DNA of 6,769 bases from Bacteroidales bacterium (GTDB lineage: Bacteria > Bacteroidota > Bacteroidia > Bacteroidales > UBA932): the NCBI GenBank assembly GCA_017555925.1, contig JAFZFL010000245.1, positions 1-6,769 of the forward strand. Direction: 5' to 3'. Positions 1 through 5,601 of this stretch are shown one piece after another. Position numbers and translations under genes: made by a program. Position 1 is the first letter of the stretch. Every line of letters begins with the position of its first letter. A model generated the notes under the pieces. It had not been told where the DNA came from. It searched no databases and saw only the letters and a program-made list of their open reading frames with translations.

Positions 1-393
1 GGTCTCACTGGTGCGTATTCTTCCAATGAGTTTGAGATTGTTTATATTTCTGGTAAAAGCACCTGTGAAAGAGAGTAGCTCCAATCTGTTGGTGTAGTCT
101 GTGACAATGTCATCTGCAGAATAGTCAATACCTTGAGAGTCGAGATTAAAAATAACGTTTCGCAATCTTTTTATATCATAACTCAAATTGTTGCGCAACT
201 CCATAAGCAATTCATATCTGGAACTTTTGGTATCAATGATAATAGTGTTTGTTGTTTGGTCCCACTCACATTTAAAAAGAGTGAAAGGCGTTGCAATTTG
301 CCTCATTGAGCGTTTATGAATAATCTGGTAGTACAATTTGCCTCTTTTGTCATTTGTTGAGGAGGCTCTGAATTTGATTTTTAAAGATGTCAT
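1..393 (-). CDS. Tyrosine-type site-specific recombinase/integrase, N-terminal part (runs off the window)
   Basis: The reading frame is open from an ATG at 391-393 to the window edge and gives 131 residues. The first ~45 residues look like the arm DNA-binding domain of Bacteroidota integrases: a basic start (MTSLKIKFRASSTNDKRGK), a LYYQIIHKRS strand, then a TPF.LFKCEWD stretch ending in the usual Trp. Residues ~60-131 form a helical region leading into LIGRIRTSET, which resembles the start of the SAM-like core-binding domain in this family. The catalytic domain (R-H-R-Y) would lie outside the window, so activity cannot be judged. Known members integrate mobile elements or invert promoter segments of surface polysaccharide loci. 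It is divergent from the neighbouring glycosyltransferase with a 65-base gap. No good promoter for it is visible; a weak TAnnTTTG-like match lies near 453-460 on minus. Confident in the family, not in its specific role. Confidence 0.82.
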   Translation of the reverse strand, partial: MTSLKIKFRASSTNDKRGKLYYQIIHKRSMRQIATPFTLFKCEWDQTTNTIIIDTKSSRYELLMELRNNLSYDIKRLRNVIFNLDSQGIDYSADDIVTDYTNRLELLSFTGAFTRNINNLKLIGRIRTSET

Positions 394-406
394 AATAATC
401 AGTTGT

Positions 407-437
407 TTTGTAGTTTTATGATATTGAAGTATCTTTG
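407..437 (+). promoter_or_regulatory. Bacteroidota-type promoter of the glycosyltransferase gene
   Basis: A TTTG at 407-410 and a TATCTTTG at 430-437 are separated by 19 bases, a textbook match to the -33/-7 pattern TTTG and TAnnTTTG of the phylum's housekeeping sigma factor. Transcription would start near 443-446, only about 15 bases before the ATG at 459. The site lies in the short gap between the divergent recombinase and glycosyltransferase. I looked for flanking inverted repeats that could make it an invertible promoter and saw none within this gap. Confidence 0.72.
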
Positions 438-458
438 AAAGTTGTCTAAAATCAAAAT

Positions 459-1340
459 ATGGAAAGAGTGCAAAATTCCCCCAAGGTAAGTGTCATAATA
501 CCCGTATACAACGTAGAAAATCTGCTTCCGCGTTGCCTAGATTCGCTTATAGCCCAAACCCTTACCAATATAGAGATCTTATGTGTTGATGATGGAAGCA
601 AGGATAACTCTTTGGCAGTTTTGCGCCGTTATGAGGAGAGAGATTCAAGAATAAAAGTTGTTACCCAGCAGAACAAGAGACAGGGAGGTGCCAGAAATAC
701 AGGAATGGATATGGCCTGTGGTGAGTATATAGGATTTGTGGATTCAGATGATTATGTAGACAAAGACTATTTTCAGAAACTCTATGAGGCTGCAGTCAGA
801 GAGAGTGCCCATATTGCCTGTTGTGGAATAATCAAGCATAAACCGCACATGACGAAGTATGTGGCAAAATATGAAGGGAGTCACCTCTTTACAGAGAAGA
901 ATGCAAAATTCAAGATCTGCAATTGCCCTCCCGATTTTCATCCTGTAAACAAACTCTATTCCCGACAGATGTTGCTTGAGAATCATATCAGGTATCAGGA
1001 GCATGTCTATTATGAGGATGTTGCTTTTGTGTCAAAGGCCATTCTTTGTGCAAATGCAGTGGTTACAGTGCCGGAAACCCTTTATCATTACATGTATAAT
1101 GGGGAGTCAACTGTAAAGAGCCGTCAGACCCTTCAAAAGCAACAGGATATGTATAGTGCCAGAAAGGGGTTTGTAGAGATGGCGGCAGAGATGGGAATAG
1201 AGATACCATGCTCATATAAAAGCATTACATACAGGGTTTATGAATTCTGCGGAATTAACCTTTTGAAGGTAAAAGAGCGTAATGGAGTAAGGGTGTGGCG
1301 TCTGTTTGACCTCATTCCGATATTCAAGAAAAAAGGGTAA
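459..1340 (+). CDS. Glycosyltransferase family 2 protein (GT-A fold)
   Basis: This 293-residue protein should transfer a sugar from a nucleotide-sugar donor to a growing glycan at the cytoplasmic face of the membrane. The GT2 core is clear: VSVIIPVYNVE (10-20), the nucleotide-binding DDGS (44-47), GGARNTGM (76-83) and the metal-binding DSDD (95-98). A YYEDV motif at 184-188 fits the later acidic catalytic motif. The C-terminal third is variable and ends in a basic tail (FKKKG); no transmembrane segment is evident. The length is usual for single-domain enzymes that build capsule, O-antigen or exopolysaccharide. Donor and acceptor cannot be told from sequence. No other glycan genes lie in the window, so it may be a lone gene or the edge of a locus continuing left, next to a recombinase. 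The ATG at 459 follows a consensus promoter by ~20 bases, supporting this start. Confidence 0.9.
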   Translation: MERVQNSPKVSVIIPVYNVENLLPRCLDSLIAQTLTNIEILCVDDGSKDNSLAVLRRYEERDSRIKVVTQQNKRQGGARNTGMDMACGEYIGFVDSDDYVDKDYFQKLYEAAVRESAHIACCGIIKHKPHMTKYVAKYEGSHLFTEKNAKFKICNCPPDFHPVNKLYSRQMLLENHIRYQEHVYYEDVAFVSKAILCANAVVTVPETLYHYMYNGESTVKSRQTLQKQQDMYSARKGFVEMAAEMGIEIPCSYKSITYRVYEFCGINLLKVKERNGVRVWRLFDLIPIFKKKG

Positions 1341-1367
1341 CAGACCTCTTGTGCGAATCTGTTACCC
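1325..1367 (-). terminator. Intrinsic terminator of the DUF4923-like gene, overlapping the end of the glycosyltransferase gene
   Basis: A perfect 10-bp inverted repeat, GGGTAACAGA (1335-1344) and TCTGTTACCC (1358-1367), encloses a 13-base loop. Read on the minus strand the hairpin is followed directly by a T-tract (complement of the A-run 1329-1334, then CTTG), a classical intrinsic terminator 30 bases past the stop of the minus-strand gene. On the plus strand the right arm is followed by CTTCTATATGG, which is poor in T, so plus-strand termination is less certain. The left arm contains the glycosyltransferase stop codon, and the T-tract is templated by its last Lys codons. Confidence 0.78.
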
Positions 1368-1396
1368 CTTCTATATGGCGTTTTTAAAATCTGGCT

Positions 1397-1984
1397 CTAT
1401 TTTGTAAGTTCAAATCCAAGTTTAAGACCATCATAATTGTTCAGCAGCGTTGTTATGGTAGAGGCGGTGCTGTTCACCTTTGATACCATACCGGTAAGAG
1501 CTTTAAGAGCATCCATCAGCTTGTCGGCATTAAAGAGAAGACTCATTGATGAACCTAATGTTGCCACGTTGGCATTAAGTGTAATACCCATTTTGGTCTT
1601 CATGGTTATCTTCTTTGTTTCAGAATCAAAAGTATATGTACCTTTTGTAGTTATTTTACCGATAGTGACAGTGTATGTATTGTCTTGGTTAAATGAGAAC
1701 TTTACAGATTTGAAGCCGATTTTTGAATAAACCTTTTCCAATTCTGCATTAATCTTGCTGGTTGCTGCAGCACCTCCGGCCTGAGCCAGAAGATTTTCAC
1801 TCTCAAACTGGGATGCAGCTCCTTTGTAGCTCCAGTCGCCAATAATGGTCTGGGCCGAAGTGGCATTATCTCCAATTGCACTCTTTGCAATGTCATTGAT
1901 AATGGATTTCCAGTCTTGAGCAAATGTGCAAACTGCAGTTGCACAAATGATGGATAGCGATAAAATAAGTGATTTCCTTAACAT
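1397..1984 (-). CDS. Secreted lipocalin-like protein, DUF4923 family
   Basis: The 195-residue product begins with a signal peptide: MLRK, a hydrophobic stretch (residues 5-19), and a probable signal peptidase I site after TFA (22), giving a mature start QDW. No lipobox precedes Cys14 or Cys19, so it is probably periplasmic rather than a lipoprotein. The rest matches my memory of the Bacteroidales DUF4923 family: IIGDWSYKGAASQFESENLLAQAGG style (48-71), an amphipathic helix (74-90), alternating beta strands (93-145: FSFNQDNTYTVTIG, GTYTFD, KKITMKTK), and SLLFNADKLMDAL near the end. This is a small lipocalin-like beta barrel; its ligand and function are unknown. An in-frame ATG 27 codons upstream (2063-2065) is rejected because the signal peptide begins at 1984 and the extension overlaps the divergent promoter region. 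The gene is monocistronic and ends at a terminator. Confidence 0.82.
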   Translation of the reverse strand: MLRKSLILSLSIICATAVCTFAQDWKSIINDIAKSAIGDNATSAQTIIGDWSYKGAASQFESENLLAQAGGAAATSKINAELEKVYSKIGFKSVKFSFNQDNTYTVTIGKITTKGTYTFDSETKKITMKTKMGITLNANVATLGSSMSLLFNADKLMDALKALTGMVSKVNSTASTITTLLNNYDGLKLGFELTK

Positions 1985-2003
1985 GATGTTGTTTTTTGAA
2001 GTG

Positions 2004-2011
2004 TAAATGTA
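2004..2011 (-). promoter_or_regulatory. Possible -7 element of the DUF4923-like gene
   Basis: On the minus strand this reads TACATTTA, seven of eight matches to TAnnTTTG, and lies 19 bases from the chosen ATG, the same geometry as the other promoters here. No convincing TTTG sits at the right distance upstream, so this is a weak call. Confidence 0.3.
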
Positions 2012-2065
2012 GTGGATTTTTACAAAAAATGGAAAAAGAATCTGCAGAAAAGAGCCAATTATCAC

Positions 2066-2073
2066 TATCTTTG
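2066..2073 (+). promoter_or_regulatory. -7 element of the PurF-like gene promoter
   Basis: TATCTTTG matches TAnnTTTG perfectly and would start transcription near 2079-2082, about 20 bases before the ATG at 2101. The expected -33 TTTG near 2041-2047 is absent, so the promoter is either weak or helped by an activator. It shares a 116-base divergent region with the DUF4923-like gene. Confidence 0.55.
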
Positions 2074-2100
2074 TAGAACATTAACCCAATCATTTTATTT

Positions 2101-3522
2101 ATGTCAGGATTTTTTGGATGCGTATCACGCAACGAGTGTGTGAATGATGTATTCTATGGAACAGATTATCATTCACATCTTGGCACCAAGCGTGCCGGTA
2201 TGGCATTTTATTATAATAACAAGTTCATAAGATCTATCCACTCTTTGGAAGACGGATATTTCAGAAACAAATTTGAAGATGAACTTCCTAAATTTGGTGA
2301 GGCAAAAATGGGAATAGGCATCATCTCAGATACAGAGTCGCAGCCCATAACAGTTACTTCACATTTGGGCAGGTATGCGGTGGTGTCGGTAGGCAGGATA
2401 GATAATAAAGATGAGTTGGCTCAGGAACTGCTTGATAAAAAGATGCACTTTGCTGAGTTGTCGGAGTCTGAAATAAATGCAACCGAACTTGTGGCAATTC
2501 TTATAAGTCAAGGCAATAATATAAAAGATGGAATTGAGTATGCACAGCGCAGAATCAAGGGCTCCTGCTCAATGCTTATTCTTACAGACCACGCAATATA
2601 TGCAGCGCGCGACAAATTTGGAAGAACTCCAATTATTATTGGCAGAAACGACAAAGGATATGTGTGTGCAACAGAGAGCTCGAGCTTTGATAATTTGGGC
2701 TATAATTATGTGAAGGATCTTGGCCCGGGAGAGATTGTACGTATGAGTGCCGATGGCTTGTTGCAGGTGGCAGAGCCTCAGGCAAGGAAACAGGTATGTG
2801 CCTTTATGTGGGTGTACTATGGTTATCCGTCTGCCTGTTATGAGGGTATAAATGTTGAGGAGTCACGTTATCGTTGTGGAGCAGCAATGGCAAGGAGAGA
2901 TGCAGGTATTCAGGTAGATTTTGCTGCAGGAATTCCTGATTCAGGAGTAGGACACGCCGTAGGTTATTCAAATGAGATGGGAGTGCCGTATAAGAGGCCA
3001 TTTGTGAAATATACTCCAACTTGGCCAAGAAGTTTTATGCCGCAGAATCAGAAGATGAGAGATCTTGTGGCCAAAATGAAACTTCTGCCTAACGAAACAT
3101 TTACCCGTGACCAGAAGATTGTCTTTATGGATGACAGTATTGTGCGTGGAACACAATTGAAGGATAATGTTGTAAAACTTTTGGATGAGGGGGTTAAAGA
3201 GATCCATATGCGTATTGCATGTCCGCCGCTTATTTTCCCTTGCAAGTTTGTGAATTTCTCAACTTCGCGCAGCAGTTATGATTTGTATACACGCCGTACT
3301 ATAAGAGATTTGGAGGGTACAGACAATATTACAGATGAGTTGTGTATGGAGTATGTTAATCCCGACGGCAAAAAATATCAGCAGATGGTTGAGACCATGC
3401 GCAAACATCTGCAGCTTACATCCCTCAAATTCCAGAGACTGGAAGATCTTGTTGAGGCTATTGGTTTGCCAAAATGTGATTTGTGTACTCATTGTTGGGA
3501 TAACAGCAGCTATGTTGAGTAG
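2101..3522 (+). CDS. Amidophosphoribosyltransferase-like protein (PurF family) with a degenerate glutaminase domain
   Basis: PurF makes 5-phosphoribosylamine from PRPP and glutamine, the first step of purine synthesis. This 473-residue protein has the full PurF layout: an N-terminal class II amidotransferase (Ntn) fold (~2-225) and a type I phosphoribosyltransferase domain (~230-465). The PRPP site is intact: VFMDDSIVRGTQL (341-353), IPDSG (278-282) and the flexible loop RSFMPQNQ (310-317). Cys233, Cys381, Cys459 and Cys462 align with the four [4Fe-4S] ligands of Bacillus subtilis PurF. The glutaminase half is altered: the nucleophile Cys after Met is Ser2 (SGFFGC instead of CGxFGI), the glutamine-binding HRGQEG becomes SHLGTKRAG (25-33), and HNGNL becomes SVGRI (96-100). 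It may therefore use ammonia, have a partner, or act in another pathway. I recall similar second PurF-like proteins in Bacteroidales beside a canonical PurF. It stands alone, convergent with the ClC gene. Confidence 0.88.
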   Translation: MSGFFGCVSRNECVNDVFYGTDYHSHLGTKRAGMAFYYNNKFIRSIHSLEDGYFRNKFEDELPKFGEAKMGIGIISDTESQPITVTSHLGRYAVVSVGRIDNKDELAQELLDKKMHFAELSESEINATELVAILISQGNNIKDGIEYAQRRIKGSCSMLILTDHAIYAARDKFGRTPIIIGRNDKGYVCATESSSFDNLGYNYVKDLGPGEIVRMSADGLLQVAEPQARKQVCAFMWVYYGYPSACYEGINVEESRYRCGAAMARRDAGIQVDFAAGIPDSGVGHAVGYSNEMGVPYKRPFVKYTPTWPRSFMPQNQKMRDLVAKMKLLPNETFTRDQKIVFMDDSIVRGTQLKDNVVKLLDEGVKEIHMRIACPPLIFPCKFVNFSTSRSSYDLYTRRTIRDLEGTDNITDELCMEYVNPDGKKYQQMVETMRKHLQLTSLKFQRLEDLVEAIGLPKCDLCTHCWDNSSYVE

Positions 3523-3546
3523 GATTCGGGCCTGAAGAGGTGCTTT

Positions 3547-5172
3547 TCAATATTCGCTTCCAAGCGTAATTATTGAACGGTATACTTTTTCAATATCGTT
3601 AGAATTTATTTCAATTCCTATCTGGTCTCCCTTCAGAATAGTCTGGGAGGCTGTGATGGGAATTGATTTTTTATTGCGGGTAATCTCCTTGAGCGTACAG
3701 CCGTCGGGAAGAGACAATTTGTTGACATTGAGTCCGTTCAAATAAGATTTCTCTTCTATGTCTATATAGATTGTAGTGAGTGCCGGCTCTTTTGAATCAT
3801 GGGCAATCATAAAGTCGTAAAGCATGCTGTTAAGGGGCTTGACATTGAGCAGCTGGGTAAAATAGTAGACTAATGTGCCAATAATTAGTGTAGGAAAGAA
3901 TGTCTCATAGTGGTTGGTCATTTCGCTGATAAGTATGAAGCCTGTAATGGGAGTTCTCATTACAGCTATAAAAAAGGCGCTCATGCCAAGAAGTATGAAG
4001 TAGCCGTCAAGCTCTCCGCCAATGAGGCCTGTGCCTGAAATGAAACACAATATGTCGTAGAATAGTTTCCCGAGAAGTCCGCCTACAGTCATCATGGGGA
4101 GGAATATGCCGCCGGGGAATCCGCTCGAGTGGGAGAGGATTGTAAAGCTCCAGATTGCAATGGTTACAGCAAACAGTATAACTATATTTATGAGGCTTGT
4201 AATGCTCCTGCTGTCTGCTATATTGTGGGCTAGAAATGTGTTTATTACACTCTCCCTTACCAGGAATGTCTGGTCTCCGCCAATCATGTCGGTAAAGAAG
4301 AGGCCCATGGTCCAGGTGGCTGCAGCGAGAATGAATACCTCTTTAAAGATTGCGCTCCTGCTGTTGTGGCTCTCCATTTTTAATTTCCATCTGGCATAAA
4401 GGTCCTTGCCTTTCAGCAGCATATTTGAGAATAATTTCCCGAATAGTGCAAAGAAGAGACTCATTATAAGGAAAATTGGGAGAAGTATGGTTAGTGGGGT
4501 CTCTGGAGATGCAACAGGAATTGTTCCATATATATTATAAGGTGTGAGAAGTTTGCTTATAATGCCGGCAACACTTCCTGCGAGCAGAGTACAAATAATG
4601 GTTGTAGATATGGTTACTCTCTGCAGCGACTCCATTATCAATATGGAGGAGGAGAGTGGCGCTGTGAATGCAGCTGCAACGCCGGCTCCTGCTCCCGCTG
4701 CTATAAGATGACGTTTTTTACCCTCTCCGGTCTTAAAAAGGTTGCCGGTAGTGTAGCCTATGAGTGAGCCCATCTGTACGCTGGTACCCTCTCTGCCCAA
4801 GGAGAGGCCCGAACATAGGGTAAGGACTCCTCCTATGAATTTTACCCAAAGGTATAAAAAGGGTTTGTTGTATACGCGTTTGCCAAATATGAGCGATTGG
4901 GTCTGGGGCAATCCCGAGCCGCTTATTTTAGGATACTTCAATATAAGTATACGTGTTATGAGCAATGCAATATATATTGAGCAGAATACTCCAAAGTGGG
5001 CGATTGGAGCGTTGTTGTGGTTAAATAGCAGTGGCCTTATTGATGTTGCCTGGGCTACAGTATACCTGAAAGCAACACAAATGATACCCGAAACAGTCCC
5101 TACCGCTATTGACGTAGTGTATATATTGTCGCTTTTTAACCACATTTTATTGGGAATTAAAAAAAACAACAT
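3547..5172 (-). CDS. ClC-family chloride channel/antiporter with C-terminal TrkA-C-like domain
   Basis: This 541-residue inner-membrane protein moves chloride (or a related anion), possibly against protons. It carries the three ClC selectivity motifs in order: GSGLPQ (85-90), GREGTSVQMG (126-135) and GGIFLP (354-359), with hydrophobic helices between them. The gating glutamate is kept (Glu128, matching Glu148 of E. coli ClC-ec1). The inner proton glutamate (Glu203 of ClC-ec1) aligns with Ser182 in TAPL..ILIMES, and the central Tyr445 aligns with Asn448 in KPLNSML, so proton coupling may differ. Residues ~465-541 form a soluble beta-rich domain like TrkA-C (LKEITRN, ILKGDQIGIE), a regulatory module fused to many bacterial ClC proteins. 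An internal ATG at codon 10 is an alternative start. Its 3' end lies 24 bases from the convergent PurF-like gene, and no clear terminator separates them. Upstream promoter candidates are weak (5233-5240; 5323-5330). Confidence 0.92.
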   Translation of the reverse strand: MLFFLIPNKMWLKSDNIYTTSIAVGTVSGIICVAFRYTVAQATSIRPLLFNHNNAPIAHFGVFCSIYIALLITRILILKYPKISGSGLPQTQSLIFGKRVYNKPFLYLWVKFIGGVLTLCSGLSLGREGTSVQMGSLIGYTTGNLFKTGEGKKRHLIAAGAGAGVAAAFTAPLSSSILIMESLQRVTISTTIICTLLAGSVAGIISKLLTPYNIYGTIPVASPETPLTILLPIFLIMSLFFALFGKLFSNMLLKGKDLYARWKLKMESHNSRSAIFKEVFILAAATWTMGLFFTDMIGGDQTFLVRESVINTFLAHNIADSRSITSLINIVILFAVTIAIWSFTILSHSSGFPGGIFLPMMTVGGLLGKLFYDILCFISGTGLIGGELDGYFILLGMSAFFIAVMRTPITGFILISEMTNHYETFFPTLIIGTLVYYFTQLLNVKPLNSMLYDFMIAHDSKEPALTTIYIDIEEKSYLNGLNVNKLSLPDGCTLKEITRNKKSIPITASQTILKGDQIGIEINSNDIEKVYRSIITLGSEY

Positions 5173-5322
5173 TTCTGTTGGGGAAAAGTTTATTAAAAAA
5201 TGAAAGTAAAACAGGCGTTTAGGTTAATAATTGAAATGTATTTTTGCTTGAGGCGTCTTATTTGGAAAGATTTTTGGAATAATTGTGCTTGTTTGGGATG
5301 TGTTAATTTTTTGTAAATTAGG

Positions 5323-5336
5323 CAAATATAAATTTG
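5323..5336. repeat. Short inverted repeat joining two opposed -7-like boxes
   Basis: CAAAT (5323-5327) and ATTTG (5332-5336) form an inverted repeat with a 4-base spacer. Read on plus, TAAATTTG (5329-5336) fits TAnnTTTG; read on minus, 5330-5323 gives TATATTTG, which also fits. The minus box could serve the ClC gene with a ~145-base leader. The TTTGTAA here is also repeated 23 bases upstream (5310-5316). In such AT-rich DNA these matches may be chance. Confidence 0.3.
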
Positions 5337-5362
5337 TAATTTAAAAAAAATAATTATTTTTG
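5333..5362 (+). promoter_or_regulatory. Possible upstream promoter (P1) before rplC
   Basis: TTTG at 5333-5336 and TATTTTTG at 5355-5362 match the Bacteroidota -33/-7 pattern with an 18-base gap, one short of the usual range. Transcription would begin near 5368-5371 and soon meet a seven-codon ORF and a terminator hairpin, giving a short RNA of ~70 bases unless read through. The surrounding DNA is AT-rich, so a chance match is possible. Confidence 0.4.
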
Positions 5363-5380
5363 TGCCATTAAAAATTAAAT

Positions 5381-5404
5381 ATGTTGTTTTTTGTTTTGTT
5401 GTAA
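5381..5404 (+). CDS. Possible leader peptide MLFFVLL
   Basis: A seven-codon ORF (ATG TTG TTT TTT GTT TTG TTG TAA) lies about 12 bases after the presumed start of a transcript from the upstream promoter. Its stop codon overlaps the first bases of the terminator stem that begins at 5403, so a ribosome on these Leu and Phe codons would cover the 5' arm. This is the geometry of translation-coupled attenuators. Against it, the ORF is very short, T-rich and unsupported by any homology I know, so it may be chance. Confidence 0.22.
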   Translation: MLFFVLL

Positions 5405-5440
5405 AGGGTACCCCATTATTTATAGGGTGCTCTTTTTCTT
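5403..5440 (+). terminator. Intrinsic terminator or attenuator upstream of the rplC promoter
   Basis: AAAGGGTACCC (5403-5413) pairs with GGGTGCTCTTT (5425-5435) over 11 bp including two G-U pairs, with an 11-base loop. The T-run 5433-5437 continues as CTTTTG, so it is a plus-strand intrinsic terminator; the minus strand lacks a comparable T-tract. No plus-strand gene lies upstream until the convergent PurF-like gene 1.9 kb away, so it must serve a short local transcript, insulate the ribosomal operon, or act as an attenuator. Confidence 0.66.
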
Positions 5441-5455
5441 TTGTTATAAAATAAT

Positions 5456-5486
5456 TTTGGAGATTAAGGAATTAGTGCTATCTTTG
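5456..5486 (+). promoter_or_regulatory. Main promoter (P2) of the rplC-rplD ribosomal operon
   Basis: TTTG at 5456-5459 and TATCTTTG at 5479-5486 are 19 bases apart, a very good match to the phylum consensus. Transcription would start near 5491-5495, leaving a leader of about 110 bases before the rplC ATG. It lies just after a terminator, which would insulate it from upstream transcription. Confidence 0.75.
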
Positions 5487-5490
5487 CAAC

Positions 5491-5570
5491 CCCGCAAAAT
5501 ATGCAGGGAGCTGTAACCAATTGAGTTTCAGAGAAACAAAGGGTTTTTCACCCGTATTGGCAATGCAGCT
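5491..5570 (+). promoter_or_regulatory. Structured 5' leader of the rplC operon (5' hairpin plus three-way junction), candidate cis-regulatory RNA
   Basis: Nearly all of the leader can pair. A first hairpin joins CCCGCA (5491-5496) with TGC-A-GGG (5502-5508, bulged A5505). A long-range helix then joins 5509-5515 with 5564-5570 (AGCTG/CAGCT plus G-U and A-U pairs) and, after a small internal loop, CCAAT (5517-5521) with ATTGG (5556-5560). It encloses two perfect hairpins: GTTTC-AGA-GAAAC (5525-5537) and GGGT-TTTTC-ACCC (5541-5553). The 31 bases after it are AT-rich and unpaired, ending at the rplC start with no Shine-Dalgarno sequence. Leaders of ribosomal-protein operons are often bound by a product of the operon (L4 for the E. 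coli S10 operon), so autoregulation is a reasonable inference. I do not recognise it as a named RNA family. Confidence 0.55.
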
Positions 5571-5601
5571 ATGTTTAATTTTAAATCACTAATTAAAACC
5601 A

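Noticed and set aside
1437..1730. A 97-codon plus-strand frame opposite the DUF4923-like gene
   Set aside because: It lies wholly inside the better supported secreted-protein gene, and its apparent hydrophobicity mirrors the beta strands on the other strand.
1985..2065. N-terminal extension of the DUF4923-like protein
   Set aside because: The 27 extra residues would bury the signal peptide inside the protein and run into the divergent promoter region; ATG 1984 fits better.
2101..2125. A mis-called start hiding a normal Cys nucleophile in the PurF-like protein
   Set aside because: The residues after Met (SGFFGC) align with CGxFGI without a gap, and no upstream start restores a Cys; other glutaminase motifs are changed too.
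1893..2132. Minus-strand frame of 79 codons spanning the DUF4923-like start and the PurF-like start
   Set aside because: It overlaps both real gene starts and the promoter region and shows no recognisable domain.
3520..3549. A shared terminator between the convergent PurF-like and ClC genes
   Set aside because: The 24-base gap shows only weak, broken pairing around TTCGGGCCTGAA and no convincing T-tract on either strand.
4760..5203. A 147-codon plus-strand frame over the N-terminal half of the ClC gene
   Set aside because: It is antisense to a clear ClC coding region with conserved motifs; its product resembles no family and the frame is a by-product of ClC codon use.
5406..5413. GGGTACCC palindrome as a protein-binding operator
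   Set aside because: It is explained as the 5' arm of the terminator hairpin, whose other arm is 5425-5435.
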